Positions 51,597 to 60,189 are shown, counted from the first letter of the stretch. The stretch: DNA of 64,000 nucleotides from Arthrobacter pascens (GCF_030816475.1 NZ_JAUSXF010000001.1:806001-870000), one strand, 5' to 3'. A program made the numbers and translations. The notes: generated by a model from the sequence alone, not told the origin.

Positions 51597-51626
51597 TTGG
51601 TGGGTAATGTGACGCGGCCCTACCGT
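51597..51626 (+). promoter_or_regulatory. Promoter of the siroheme synthase gene, probably leaderless
   Basis: TTGGTG (51597) and TACCGT (51621) are 18 bases apart; the ATG lies six bases after the -10. The GGCCCTACMGT context matches the promoter of sir at 40815. Confidence 0.55.
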
Positions 51627-51632
51627 TGATTC

Positions 51633-52910
51633 ATGGCAATTCAGGATATTTACCCCACAGCACTGCGGCTGCTCGGCCGCCCCGTGCTGGTGGTGGGTGG
51701 CGGTCCCGTGGCTGCGCGCCGCGCCAAGGGACTGCTCGACGCCGGTGCCCGGGTCACGGTTGTCGCGCCTGTTGCCTGCCAGGCCTTGGCTGAACTGTCC
51801 GACGCCGGCCTCCTCAGTTGGGAGCCGCGCACCTACCGTACGGAAGACGTCGACGGCGTCTGGTTCGTCCAGACGGCCACCGGGGATTCCGCCGTGGACG
51901 CCCAAGTCTCCGAGGACGCCGAGGCGCAGCGCATCTGGTGCGTCAACGCCTCGGACCATGAAGCCTCCGCGGCTTGGACGCCCGCCGTCGCCGTCGTTGA
52001 CGACGTTAAGATTGCCATCAACGCCGGGGGAGACCCGCGCCGCGCGATGGCACTGCGCGACGCCGTCGCCACCGCCTTGGAGACCGGTGACCTGCCGCTG
52101 CGCCGCCGCCGCGCTCCGAAAGACAGCGGATCCGTTGCCCTCGTGGGCGGCGGGCCCGGCGACACCGGCCTCATCACCGTCCGCGGACGCCGCCTCCTGG
52201 GCCAGGCCGACGTCGTCGTCGCAGACCGCCTCGGTCCCCGTGAACTCCTCAAAGAACTGGCTCCCGACGTCCGTGTCATCGAGGTGGGCAAGACTCCCGG
52301 CCACCACCCGGTACCGCAGTCCGAGATCAACCGGGTACTCGTCGAGGAAGCCCTCAAGGGCAACCGCGTGGTCCGGCTGAAGGGCGGCGACCCCTACGTC
52401 CTGGGCCGCGGCGGCGAGGAAGCCGAATACTGCCGGCAGCACGGCGTCGAGGTCGAAGTTGTTTCCGGCGTCACCTCCGCCATCTCAGTACCCGCCGCCG
52501 CCGGCATCCCGGTGACCCACCGGGGCCTGGCCAAGGGCTTCAGCGTGGTGACCGGCCACGAGGAACTGTCCGAGGTCCCGGCAAGGGCCGATCACACCAT
52601 CGTCCTGCTGATGGGCGTGGGCCAGTTGCGCGAATCAGCCGCTGCGCTGGCAGGTGCCGGTTTGCCTCAGGACACTCCAGTTGGCATCGTTGAGAACGGG
52701 TATCTGCCGGACCAGCGCGTGACAATCGGCACGCTCGGTTCCATCGCCGATCAGGCGGAAGCCATCGGCGTCGCCAATCCGGCCGTAATTGTCATCGGTG
52801 ACGTCGTGCGCGTGAGCCCGTTCGCGCCGTCGCACTTCAAAACCGCCGACTACGGCACCACCACCCCGAACAGCCCGCGCAGTACCAAGCCCCGAGTCCT
52901 CACCACCTAG
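51633..52910 (+). CDS. cysG: SirC-SUMT fusion: uroporphyrinogen-III C-methyltransferase
   Basis: A 425-residue bifunctional enzyme of siroheme synthesis. Residues 1-150 form a SirC-type NAD-binding domain ('PVLVVGGGPVAARRAKGLLD') for precorrin-2 dehydrogenation. Residues 165-410 are the SUMT methylase ('VALVGGGPGDTGLITVRG', 'VVRLKGGDPYVLGRGGEEAE', 'GVTSAISVPAAAGIPVTHRG'). It is shorter than E. coli CysG (457), apparently in the SirC dimerisation/chelatase part, so iron insertion probably falls to the CbiX-type protein at 39978. Confidence 0.92.
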   Translation: MAIQDIYPTALRLLGRPVLVVGGGPVAARRAKGLLDAGARVTVVAPVACQALAELSDAGLLSWEPRTYRTEDVDGVWFVQTATGDSAVDAQVSEDAEAQRIWCVNASDHEASAAWTPAVAVVDDVKIAINAGGDPRRAMALRDAVATALETGDLPLRRRRAPKDSGSVALVGGGPGDTGLITVRGRRLLGQADVVVADRLGPRELLKELAPDVRVIEVGKTPGHHPVPQSEINRVLVEEALKGNRVVRLKGGDPYVLGRGGEEAEYCRQHGVEVEVVSGVTSAISVPAAAGIPVTHRGLAKGFSVVTGHEELSEVPARADHTIVLLMGVGQLRESAAALAGAGLPQDTPVGIVENGYLPDQRVTIGTLGSIADQAEAIGVANPAVIVIGDVVRVSPFAPSHFKTADYGTTTPNSPRSTKPRVLTT

Positions 52911-52916
52911 CCTCCA

Positions 52917-52982
52917 CCCAACTAGGTAGCAGCAGATGTCGTTATCAGCTCTCAAAACGGCATCTACTGCTACCTAGTTGGG
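52917..52982. repeat. Intergenic palindrome, family B, copy 2
   Basis: CCCAACTAGGTAGCAGCAGA plus TG (52917-52938) is inverted at 52961-52982 with one mismatch in 22. The interior ATCAGCTCTCAAAACGG keeps the CAAAACG element of copy 1. Lies between the SirC-SUMT and ferredoxin reductase genes. Confidence 0.95.
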
Positions 52983-53008
52983 CCGGAACGAAGAAAAGGA
53001 ACACAGCC

Positions 53009-54475
53009 GTGTCATCAAGCACCACCGTAGGTTCTGCCGAACGTCCGCTGCGCGTCGCCGTCGTGGGCTCCGGCCCGGCCGGCGTCTACGCCGCGGACAT
53101 TCTCACCAAGAGTGAGGCCGTCAAGAGCGGCGAGCTGACAGTCAGCATCGACCTCTTCGATCGCTACCCGGCACCCTACGGCCTGATTCGCTATGGCGTG
53201 GCCCCGGACCATCCCCGCATCAAGGGCATCGTAAACGCCCTGCACAAGGTCCTGGACCGGGGAGATATCCGCTTCTTTGGCAACGTGGACTATGGCACCG
53301 ACCTCTCCATCGAGGACCTCCGCACCCACTACGACGCCGTCATCTTCGCCACCGGCGCCATCAAGGACGCGGACCTGAACATCCCGGGCATCGAACTGGA
53401 CGGCTCCTACGGCGGCGCGGACTTCGTCTCCTGGTACGACGGCCACCCGGACGTTTCCCGCGAATGGCCGCTGGACGCCAAGGAGATCGCGGTGATCGGC
53501 AACGGCAACGTGGCGCTCGACGTGGCCCGCGTCCTGTCCAAGCACGCCGATGACCTGCTGGTCTCCGAAATCCCGGACAACGTCTACGCCGGCCTGAAGG
53601 CGTCCCCGGTCACCGATGTGCACGTCTTCGGCCGCCGCGGCCCCGCCCAGGTCAAGTTCACGCCGCTGGAGCTGCGCGAGCTGTCCCACTCCAAGGACGT
53701 GGACATCATCCTGTACCCGGAGGACTTCGAGTTCGACGAGGAATCGGACCGCCAGATCCAGACCAACAACCAGACCAAGACCATGGTGGGCACGCTCACC
53801 AACTGGATCGCCGAGCAGCCCGAGGACCTCTCCGAGCTCACGGCCTCCCGCCGCCTGCACCTGCACTTCCTGCACAGTCCGGTGGAAATTTACGACGACG
53901 CCGAGACGCCAGGTCGCGTCGCCGGCATGCGGTTCGAGCGCACCGAGCTGGACGGCACGGGCAACGCCCGCGGCACTGGCGAGTTCGTCGACTACCCGGT
54001 TCAGGCCGTGTACCGCGCTATCGGCTACTTCGGTTCCGCTCTGCCCGAGGTCGAGTTCGACCACAAGAAGGGTGTCATCCCGAACGACGGCGGCCGCGTC
54101 CTGGATGCCGCCGGCACCCACGTTCCGGGTATCTACGCCACCGGCTGGATCAAGCGCGGACCGGTTGGCCTGATCGGCCACACCAAGGGCGACGCCCTTG
54201 AGACTGTGACCTACCTGCTGGAAGACCGCGAAAACCTTCCGGTGGCCAGCGTTCCCGAGGCGGACGCCGTCGTCGAACTCCTGGACGCCCGCGGCGTGAA
54301 GTTCACCAGCTGGGAAGGTTGGCTGGCCCTGGACGCGCATGAACTCGCCCTGGGCGCTGCAGCCACCGAGGCCGGCGGCTCTCACGGCGTCGAGGTCAAG
54401 CGTGAGCGCATCAAGGTAGTGCCGCGCGAGGATATGGTTGACATCTCCCGCGACGGTGTAGCCGCCGAGGTCTAA
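53009..54475 (+). CDS. fprA: Ferredoxin-NADP+ reductase (adrenodoxin-reductase type)
   Basis: A 488-residue FprA-like flavoprotein. 'RVAVVGSGPAGVYAADILTK' binds FAD, 'AVIGNGNVALDVARVL' binds NADP+, and 'RYPAPYGLIRYGVAPDHPRI' and 'GWIKRGPVGLIGHTKGDA' are family motifs. It would pass electrons from NADPH to the ferredoxin that serves sulfite reductase, in line with its place in the sulfur region. Starts with GTG. Confidence 0.94.
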   Translation: MSSSTTVGSAERPLRVAVVGSGPAGVYAADILTKSEAVKSGELTVSIDLFDRYPAPYGLIRYGVAPDHPRIKGIVNALHKVLDRGDIRFFGNVDYGTDLSIEDLRTHYDAVIFATGAIKDADLNIPGIELDGSYGGADFVSWYDGHPDVSREWPLDAKEIAVIGNGNVALDVARVLSKHADDLLVSEIPDNVYAGLKASPVTDVHVFGRRGPAQVKFTPLELRELSHSKDVDIILYPEDFEFDEESDRQIQTNNQTKTMVGTLTNWIAEQPEDLSELTASRRLHLHFLHSPVEIYDDAETPGRVAGMRFERTELDGTGNARGTGEFVDYPVQAVYRAIGYFGSALPEVEFDHKKGVIPNDGGRVLDAAGTHVPGIYATGWIKRGPVGLIGHTKGDALETVTYLLEDRENLPVASVPEADAVVELLDARGVKFTSWEGWLALDAHELALGAAATEAGGSHGVEVKRERIKVVPREDMVDISRDGVAAEV

Positions 54476-54481
54476 GCAACA

Positions 54482-54546
54482 GCAACGCGGGGTCACTTTT
54501 CGCCCAATAAACTCGATTTATTGGGCGAAAAGTGACCCCGCGTTGC
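54482..54546. repeat. Intergenic palindrome, family A, copy 2 (30-bp perfect stem)
   Basis: The left arm 54482-54511 begins GCAACGCGGGGTCACTTTTC and the right arm 54517-54546 is its exact reverse complement around a CTCGA loop. Lies between convergent fprA and the DUF1206 gene. The most perfect of the three copies. Confidence 0.97.
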
Positions 54547-54568
54547 ATTTAACCCGGCACTGGGGAAC

Positions 54569-55396
54569 CTACATCCGTCCGAACCGCGCCCGGACCAGCG
54601 CGAAAATGCCGTAGCAGATGAACCCGGCGCCGATGGCGAGGAGCAGGTACGGGCCGAACGGGTGGTCGCGGAGCGCCTTCAGGCTTCCGTCCAGGCCGGT
54701 GGACTCTTCCGGCCTGTGCTTGGCTGCGGCGATCACAAAGAGCAGTCCCGTCAGGTTAAGCGCTATGCCCTTGGCCGCATGCCCCGTGATCGCCAGCGAG
54801 TCGATGATCCTTCCGCGGCGCGTGCCGTCGAAGTGGAAGAGTTCCTCCTTGAATCCGCGTCGCACGCCCTTCACCACAAAGTAGACCCCCACCCCCATGA
54901 CGGTGAGGCCGAGGGCTACCAGGACCCACAACCCGTACGGGGAGCCCACGAGTGCAGCAGTGAAATCCCGGGTGGAGTCCCCTGAGTCGCCACGGAGCCC
55001 AAGAGCGAAGCCGGCGAAGGTGAGTCCCACGCTTCCATAGGCCAGTCCCAGGAAGCCGGAGGAGACTAGTTTTCCAAGCCGTTGCTTGCGCGGAAGATGA
55101 CGCGCCCGCAGCGTGGCTTCACTTAGCTGCCAGAGCGCCAGGCCGCTGCAGGCGATCACGCAGGCCCACATGACAACTGGACCCCAGGGGCTGGCGTCCA
55201 GTTGTTCGATGGCGCCGGTAGGTTCCGCCTCCCCGGGCTGACCGAGGGCTAGGGCGATGGAAATGGCGCCGACAATGATGTGCAGCAGGGCCATGACGGC
55301 GAAACCTGAACGTGCGACGACGTCGAGCGCCTTGGCATTTGATGCCTCCTCGACAGCGTCGGCGGCGTCGCTGATGGGGGATTCCCCGTCTGACAT
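54569..55396 (-). CDS. DUF1206 membrane protein
   Basis: A 275-residue protein with six helices in three related pairs, for example 'AVMALLHIIVGAISIALALG', 'VMWACVIACSGLALWQLSEA', 'FLGLAYGSVGLTFAGFALGL' and 'ITGHAAKGIALNLTGLLFVI', as in DUF1206. Function unknown. Its start lies three bases from the stop of the 96-residue gene at 55400, upstream on the same strand. Confidence 0.88.
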   Translation of the reverse strand: MSDGESPISDAADAVEEASNAKALDVVARSGFAVMALLHIIVGAISIALALGQPGEAEPTGAIEQLDASPWGPVVMWACVIACSGLALWQLSEATLRARHLPRKQRLGKLVSSGFLGLAYGSVGLTFAGFALGLRGDSGDSTRDFTAALVGSPYGLWVLVALGLTVMGVGVYFVVKGVRRGFKEELFHFDGTRRGRIIDSLAITGHAAKGIALNLTGLLFVIAAAKHRPEESTGLDGSLKALRDHPFGPYLLLAIGAGFICYGIFALVRARFGRM

Positions 55397-55399
55397 GGG

Positions 55400-55690
55400 C
55401 TAGCCGTTCATGGGTCCTTCGGCGTGGAGCTTGTCGGCTCCGGGACCTTCAACGTGCACCGTGGCCCGGACAACCAGGCTGTTCGGTGCCGTATCCAGCT
55501 CCACCAGGGTTTCGCGGGCGTTCAGGATAGCGAAGGCCTCCGAGCCGGTTTCGACGGTCAGGCCCCTGGCCTCCGCCGTTTGCCGGGCGTTTTCCAGCGC
55601 CTCATGCTGAAGCTCTTGCACGTACCCGGCGTCGGCTTCCCGGGCGGCGTCTCCAAAGGCCCAGCCGAACAGGGTCCCTGTGTTTTCCAT
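55400..55690 (-). CDS. Conserved hypothetical protein, 96 aa
   Basis: A 96-residue soluble protein with a helical N-terminal half ('EADAGYVQELQHEALENARQ') and a beta C-terminal half ('ETLVELDTAPNSLVVRATVH'), not recognised as a named family. Operonic with the DUF1206 gene (three bases apart). Confidence 0.65.
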   Translation of the reverse strand: MENTGTLFGWAFGDAAREADAGYVQELQHEALENARQTAEARGLTVETGSEAFAILNARETLVELDTAPNSLVVRATVHVEGPGADKLHAEGPMNG

Positions 55691-55841
55691 GGCAGCGATA
55701 CTACGCGTAAAGGCCTACTAAGACGGGGTTCCGTAACATTAGTAAGTGTGCTTACCATAGCCTGACCATGACCTCGATGGGACACAGTGAAGTCCGCAGA
55801 TGCGGCATTTTCGGAACCAGTTCAACGTTAGGAAGCACATC

Positions 55842-56378
55842 ATGGCAGGAAATCTCATTGCCCGGTCAGTTCACGATCTCACGGCCGGAGCCTGGTTCGG
55901 CGGGTCGCTGATGGGCGCTATTGGACTCAACGGTGCGGCAGCGGAAGCGACGAATCCGGCCGAACGCACCCGGCTCTCCAGTTCCGGCTGGATGAAGTGG
56001 GCACCGATCCAGACGGCCGCTTTCGTGTCGCACCTGCTGGCCGATCTCGCCATTGCCTGGGAAAACAAGGAGCGCATCGCCAAGCAGGACGGGGTGGCGC
56101 GGGACACCGCAATCAAAACGGTGGTGACTGTGGCGGGTGCCGCTGTGACTCTTTACGCGGGCGTTCTGGGCAAGAAGGTGGAGAAGCTGGCGGACCAAGG
56201 AGCCCGCGGTGCAACCGAACCAAGCCCCGAGGCGTCGGAGGAGCTGAAAACCGCCCAGCAGCAGCTGAAGATGCTGCAGTGGGCCATCCCCGCTTTCGCC
56301 GGCCTGGTCATCATCCTCGGCGCCAAACACGGTGAGATGCAGCGGCCCAAGAATGTGTTCGCCGGTTTGAAGTCATAG
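55842..56378 (+). CDS. Small membrane protein, 178 aa
   Basis: A 178-residue protein with about four helices: 'LTAGAWFGGSLMGAIGLNGA', 'QTAAFVSHLLADLAIAWENK', 'TVVTVAGAAVTLYAGVLGKK' and 'AIPAFAGLVIILGAKHGEM'. AGGAAG precedes the start. Not assigned to a function. Followed by two hairpins. Confidence 0.72.
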   Translation: MAGNLIARSVHDLTAGAWFGGSLMGAIGLNGAAAEATNPAERTRLSSSGWMKWAPIQTAAFVSHLLADLAIAWENKERIAKQDGVARDTAIKTVVTVAGAAVTLYAGVLGKKVEKLADQGARGATEPSPEASEELKTAQQQLKMLQWAIPAFAGLVIILGAKHGEMQRPKNVFAGLKS

Positions 56379-56398
56379 GCGGTTTGAGGTCATAAGCA

Positions 56399-56474
56399 GC
56401 AGCCCCACCTAGGAACAGGCAGGGGCTGGCAAACGCCCGACGGCGGTCGGCACCAAAGTGCCGGGCCGCCGTCG
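56399..56474. terminator. Two hairpins between convergent genes
   Basis: CAGCCCC...GGGGCTG (56399-56427) and GACGGCGGTCGGCAC-CAAA-GTGCCGGGCCGCCGTC (56439-56474). The second stem contains CACCAAAGTGCC, the family C arm core. They separate the membrane protein gene and the GntR gene. Confidence 0.65.
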
Positions 56475-56495
56475 TCCGTGTCTGCGCCAGGCGGC

Positions 56496-57176
56496 CTAGG
56501 ACCGCAGCCACTCCGCGCAGGAGTTGAGGTTCTTGTTGACGCTGGCCACCGCAGCTTCAATGTCGTGGGCCTCGAGGGCGTCCACCAGGGCGCCGTGTCC
56601 TTCGTGCGGAAGCCCGTCAAAGCCTGGTCGGTCCTGCTGCCTGAGCAGGTCTGTATGGAACACCTCGCCGAAACTGATGTAGAGCTCATGCAGCAGCGGA
56701 TTCCCGGAGGCCTGCGCCACCCGTTCATGGAAGCCCCAGTCGGCGCGGGCCCAGGCAGGGTAGTCGCCGGCGTTCCAGGCCGCGTCGCGCTTACTGAGCA
56801 GCGCGCGCAAGGCCTTGACGTCGTCGGGCGTGGCGTTTTTGGCCGCCAGCCGTGCCGCCTGCGTGTCCAGGCCTACCCGGACCTCCAGGATGTGCACCTC
56901 CGTGTGGTCCCGGTAGAGGCGGCGGGCGGCGCCGGACATCTCGCTGGTGGCCCGGACATAGGTGCCGTCCCCGCGCCGGACTTCCAGCATGCCGCTGTGG
57001 GCCAGGGCCTTGACGGCCTCCCGGAGGGTCCCGCGGGACACCCCCAGGCGGGCCATCAGCTCAGTCTCGGAAGGAATCCGCTGCTGCAGCGGCCACTCAC
57101 CCGACTGGATCATGTCCCGCAGCTTGCCCGTGACTTCGTCGGCGAGCGGCTGGCGGTGCGAGGTGCTCAGGGTCAT
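56496..57176 (-). CDS. GntR-family (FCD) transcriptional regulator
   Basis: A 226-residue FadR-type regulator. The wHTH 'SETELMARLGVSRGTLREAV' is followed by the wing 'SGMLEVRRGDGTYV'; the FCD ligand/metal domain contains 'DWGFHERVAQASGNPLLHEL'. GGAAGGAAG precedes the start at 57176, which overlaps the MFS stop by four bases (ATGA). Likely regulates the MFS gene through repeats at 58403. Confidence 0.9.
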   Translation of the reverse strand: MTLSTSHRQPLADEVTGKLRDMIQSGEWPLQQRIPSETELMARLGVSRGTLREAVKALAHSGMLEVRRGDGTYVRATSEMSGAARRLYRDHTEVHILEVRVGLDTQAARLAAKNATPDDVKALRALLSKRDAAWNAGDYPAWARADWGFHERVAQASGNPLLHELYISFGEVFHTDLLRQQDRPGFDGLPHEGHGALVDALEAHDIEAAVASVNKNLNSCAEWLRS

Positions 57177-58396
57177 GGCTGCTTCCTTCCGGCCGGGCGG
57201 CCGGTGATCAGGTGCGCCACGACAATCTGGACCAGCGCGAGGGCCAGAAGTATGCCGAGCGGCAAGGTCCAGCCGCCGGTGGCACTGTGCAGCAGCCCGG
57301 TGCCGAAGGGTCCCGCTGTGGCCAGGAGGTACCCGGTGGACTGCGCCAGCGTGGACAGCGCCGTGGTCTCCGCGGTGTTCGCCCCGCTGCGGCTGATCAT
57401 CACCATCACCAGCGGGAAGATGCCCAGCCCGAATCCCAGGAGCACGGCAGGAATCAGCGCGAGGCCCACCGGCAGGAACAGCAGCGAGGCGACCCCCGCG
57501 GCCATGGCCACGGACACCAGGTAAAAGGCAGGCCGCAGCATCCGGGGCCGGGAGCCGATGGCGATGAGAATCATCCCGGACGGGACGGATACCAGCTGCA
57601 TCAGCCCGTACATCAGGCCACTGTCGGAGGCGCTGAGGCCCATGGTGGTCAGCATGTACGGGAACCAACTCAGCAGGGCGTAGGCGAGCAGCGCCTGGAG
57701 CGTAAAGATGGCCGTGAGGAGCTGGCCTTTGCGCGTGCGCAGCAGGGGCCAGGGGGAGATGCGGAGGGCTGCGGCCCGGGCACTATTGCGGTGTGCGTGC
57801 AGGGCGACGGGCAGGAAACCCAGGAACGCGGCCAGGGCCATGATGCCGATGGCGCCAACGGCGGCAGAAGGCGAGCCGAGCGCCTGCGCCAGCGGGACCA
57901 CGGCCACGGCTGTGGCTGTGGCGCCGGTGGTCATGGTCACCGTATACAGCGCCGTCATGAGTGACGTCCGCGCCGCGAAATGCTCGCGGATGAAGGAAGG
58001 CATGGCCACGTTGCACACGGCCAGGCCGGACATCCCCAACACGGTCCCCGCCACCAGTGCGCCCGTGGCAGGAATGCCCCGGACCAGGAGCCCGGCCGCG
58101 AGCATCGCCAGGGACAGCAGGATGGACTTCTCGACGCCGAGCCGTCCCGTGAGCCACGACGTCGCCGCTCCCGCCACCGCGAAGCAGAGCGTCGGAATCG
58201 ACGGGATGATGGCCGCCACCAGCGGCCCGTATCCCAGCACCATCTGCAAATCGTGGAGCAGGGCAGAAGCCCCCGTGATTCCGGCGCGAAGGTTCAGTCC
58301 GATCAGCACGAGCGCAATGACGGCCAGCACGACGGCGGCGCGCGGTTTGGGCGGAGCGGTATCAACTGTAGGGGGAGCGGAGGTTGCGGCGGTCAT
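57173..58396 (-). CDS. CynX/NimT-family MFS transporter
   Basis: A 407-residue 12-helix MFS protein. The segment 'LIGLNLRAGITGASALLHDL' at the start and 'RTSLMTALYTVTMTTGATA' in the middle fit the CynX/NimT (cyanate/nitroimidazole-type) group. Substrate unknown. Operon with the GntR regulator. Confidence 0.87.
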   Translation of the reverse strand: MTAATSAPPTVDTAPPKPRAAVVLAVIALVLIGLNLRAGITGASALLHDLQMVLGYGPLVAAIIPSIPTLCFAVAGAATSWLTGRLGVEKSILLSLAMLAAGLLVRGIPATGALVAGTVLGMSGLAVCNVAMPSFIREHFAARTSLMTALYTVTMTTGATATAVAVVPLAQALGSPSAAVGAIGIMALAAFLGFLPVALHAHRNSARAAALRISPWPLLRTRKGQLLTAIFTLQALLAYALLSWFPYMLTTMGLSASDSGLMYGLMQLVSVPSGMILIAIGSRPRMLRPAFYLVSVAMAAGVASLLFLPVGLALIPAVLLGFGLGIFPLVMVMISRSGANTAETTALSTLAQSTGYLLATAGPFGTGLLHSATGGWTLPLGILLALALVQIVVAHLITGRPAGRKQP

Positions 58397-58402
58397 CCGT
58401 TA

Positions 58403-58430
58403 ACGTTAGACGTTAGACGTTTGATGTTTC
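58403..58430. promoter_or_regulatory. Four heptad repeats upstream of the MFS-GntR operon
   Basis: ACGTTAG, ACGTTAG, ACGTTTG and ATGTTTC follow one another with a 7-bp period from 58403, seven bases from the MFS start codon. A plausible GntR operator or promoter-overlapping repressor site. Confidence 0.6.
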
Positions 58431-58560
58431 TAGTTTTGTGGCCAACCTCTCCCCGTGCCAGGGGAGCTGGCCATAGACTCGGGGCCACGGAAGGTTTCCG
58501 GCACCAGGGCTTAAGTGGTCTCTACGCCGGTGCTGCGCTGATGTGGAAGGACGGCCTGCC

Positions 58561-60189
58561 ATGGCATCCCAGGGGATTGAGATCGAGAAGAAGTACGACG
58601 TCGATGATGCCGCCGTAGTGCCTTCGCTGGCGGAACTGCCAGGTGTTGCCCGGGTGGGCGAGCCGCATGTGGCCACCCTGGAAGCTGTCTACTTCGACAC
58701 GGACCGCCACACTCTCGCGTCCCGGCACATCACCCTGCGGCGGCGGACGGGCGGCGCCGACGCGGGCTGGCACCTGAAGCTGCCGGCCGTCGTCGGCGAC
58801 TCAACTGCCGGCGACTCTACTGCCAGCGATTCCACTTCCAGCCACAACGGGGCAGCCCCGCAGCGCCGTGAAATCCACGCGCCGCTGGGCCAACCCGCCG
58901 TCGTGCCTGAAAGACTGCTCGCGCACCTGCAGGCCTACCTCCGGGGTGCTGGGCTGATTCCGGTAGTCCGGCTGGAAACCCGGCGCACCACGTACCCTCT
59001 CTACGGGGAGGACGGAGTGCACCTGGCGGACCTGGCCGACGACAGGGTGCAGGCGTCTGCACTGAATGGAGACGGCCTCTCTGCCAACGAGCAGAGCCAG
59101 CAGTGGCGTGAGTGGGAACTGGAGCTCGTCCACGGCAGCCCCGATCTTTTCCCCGCTGCTGAGGAAGCCCTGGCCGCAGCCGGAGCCCGCCCGGCGAGGC
59201 ACGGGTCCAAACTTGCCCGCGCGCTGGGTGACGCGGTAACCGGAGACGCCCAGGATGCCGGGGATGAGGCCGATGCCACCGGGCTGCCGACGGCGGAGCC
59301 GGGCAAGAAGTCCCCCGCCACCGCCGTCGTGACCTTTTACCTCGCCGCGCAGATCCGGGAGATCCTGGCGCATGATCCCGGGGTGAGGCTGGAAGAGCCG
59401 GATGCGGTGCATGCCATGCGCTCGGCTGTGCGCAGGACCCGGTCGGCACTGGCGGCCTACCGCCGGTTGTACAGTGCGGTGGCGGTGCGGCGGCTGCTGG
59501 ACGAGCTCAAGTGGCTTGGCCGGATCCTCGGGGCGCCGCGTGATGCCGAAGTCATTCTGGAGCGCCTGCGCGGGCAGGCGGACGAGTTGCCGGAAGGGCC
59601 TGCTGCGGCGGCGGTGAAGAGCAGCGTCGAGCATGAACTTGGCGGCAGGTTCGACTCTGGTTACCGGAAAATGCAGGAAGTGCTGATGTCCGGCAGGTAC
59701 TTCCGGCTCCTGGATGACCTCGAGGCCTTCCGGGATCATCCTCCGGTGCGGCCGCAGGCGGAAGCACCTGGCCGGAAGGTTGCCGCCAAACTGGTGGACA
59801 AGGCCGCCAAGAGGCTGCGCCGGTCGCACAAGGCCGCGAAAGGTGCCCGGCTGGGAGCGCCGCATGAAACCGCCCTGCACCAGGTGCGCAAGGATGCCAA
59901 ACGGCTGCGGCATGTGGCGGAGGCCGCCGCACCCGTCCATGGCAAGCCGGCCGCAAAAATCGCCAAGGCCGCCCGCCGGCAGCAGAAGATCCTCGGCGAG
60001 CTGCACGACAGCGTGCTGGCGAGGGATCTGCTGGCCCGGCTCGGCGCCGCGCCTGACCTTCCGGAGGCTGTTGCTTCGGCCTATGCCACTCTCGGGGAAC
60101 GGCAGGAGGAGCTCGGCGCGGCGGCAGAGTCCAAGTATCGGAAGGCGTGGAAGAAATCTCGCAAGTTCCTGCAACGCGGGGTCATTTAA
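58561..60189 (+). CDS. CYTH and CHAD domain protein
   Basis: A 542-residue two-domain protein. Residues 1-210 are a CYTH (ExExK-type) domain: 'GIEIEKKYDVDD' and 'HTLASRHITLRRRTGGADAG'. Residues 265-540 are a helical CHAD domain with conserved His: 'VHAMRSAVRRTRSALAAYRR' and 'ALHQVRKDAKRLRHVAEAAA'. CYTH-CHAD proteins bind or act on polyphosphate/triphosphate. GGAAGGA precedes the start. The final codons (LQRGVI) and stop lie within a family A palindrome arm. Confidence 0.92.
   Translation: MASQGIEIEKKYDVDDAAVVPSLAELPGVARVGEPHVATLEAVYFDTDRHTLASRHITLRRRTGGADAGWHLKLPAVVGDSTAGDSTASDSTSSHNGAAPQRREIHAPLGQPAVVPERLLAHLQAYLRGAGLIPVVRLETRRTTYPLYGEDGVHLADLADDRVQASALNGDGLSANEQSQQWREWELELVHGSPDLFPAAEEALAAAGARPARHGSKLARALGDAVTGDAQDAGDEADATGLPTAEPGKKSPATAVVTFYLAAQIREILAHDPGVRLEEPDAVHAMRSAVRRTRSALAAYRRLYSAVAVRRLLDELKWLGRILGAPRDAEVILERLRGQADELPEGPAAAAVKSSVEHELGGRFDSGYRKMQEVLMSGRYFRLLDDLEAFRDHPPVRPQAEAPGRKVAAKLVDKAAKRLRRSHKAAKGARLGAPHETALHQVRKDAKRLRHVAEAAAPVHGKPAAKIAKAARRQQKILGELHDSVLARDLLARLGAAPDLPEAVASAYATLGERQEELGAAAESKYRKAWKKSRKFLQRGVI

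Noticed and set aside
53015..54496. 493-residue minus-strand frame opposite fprA
   Set aside because: Antisense shadow; fprA has FAD and NADP motifs in the correct order.
58801..60174. 457-residue minus-strand frame opposite the CYTH-CHAD gene
   Set aside because: No ribosome site or recognisable domain; the plus-strand CYTH and CHAD motifs are clear.
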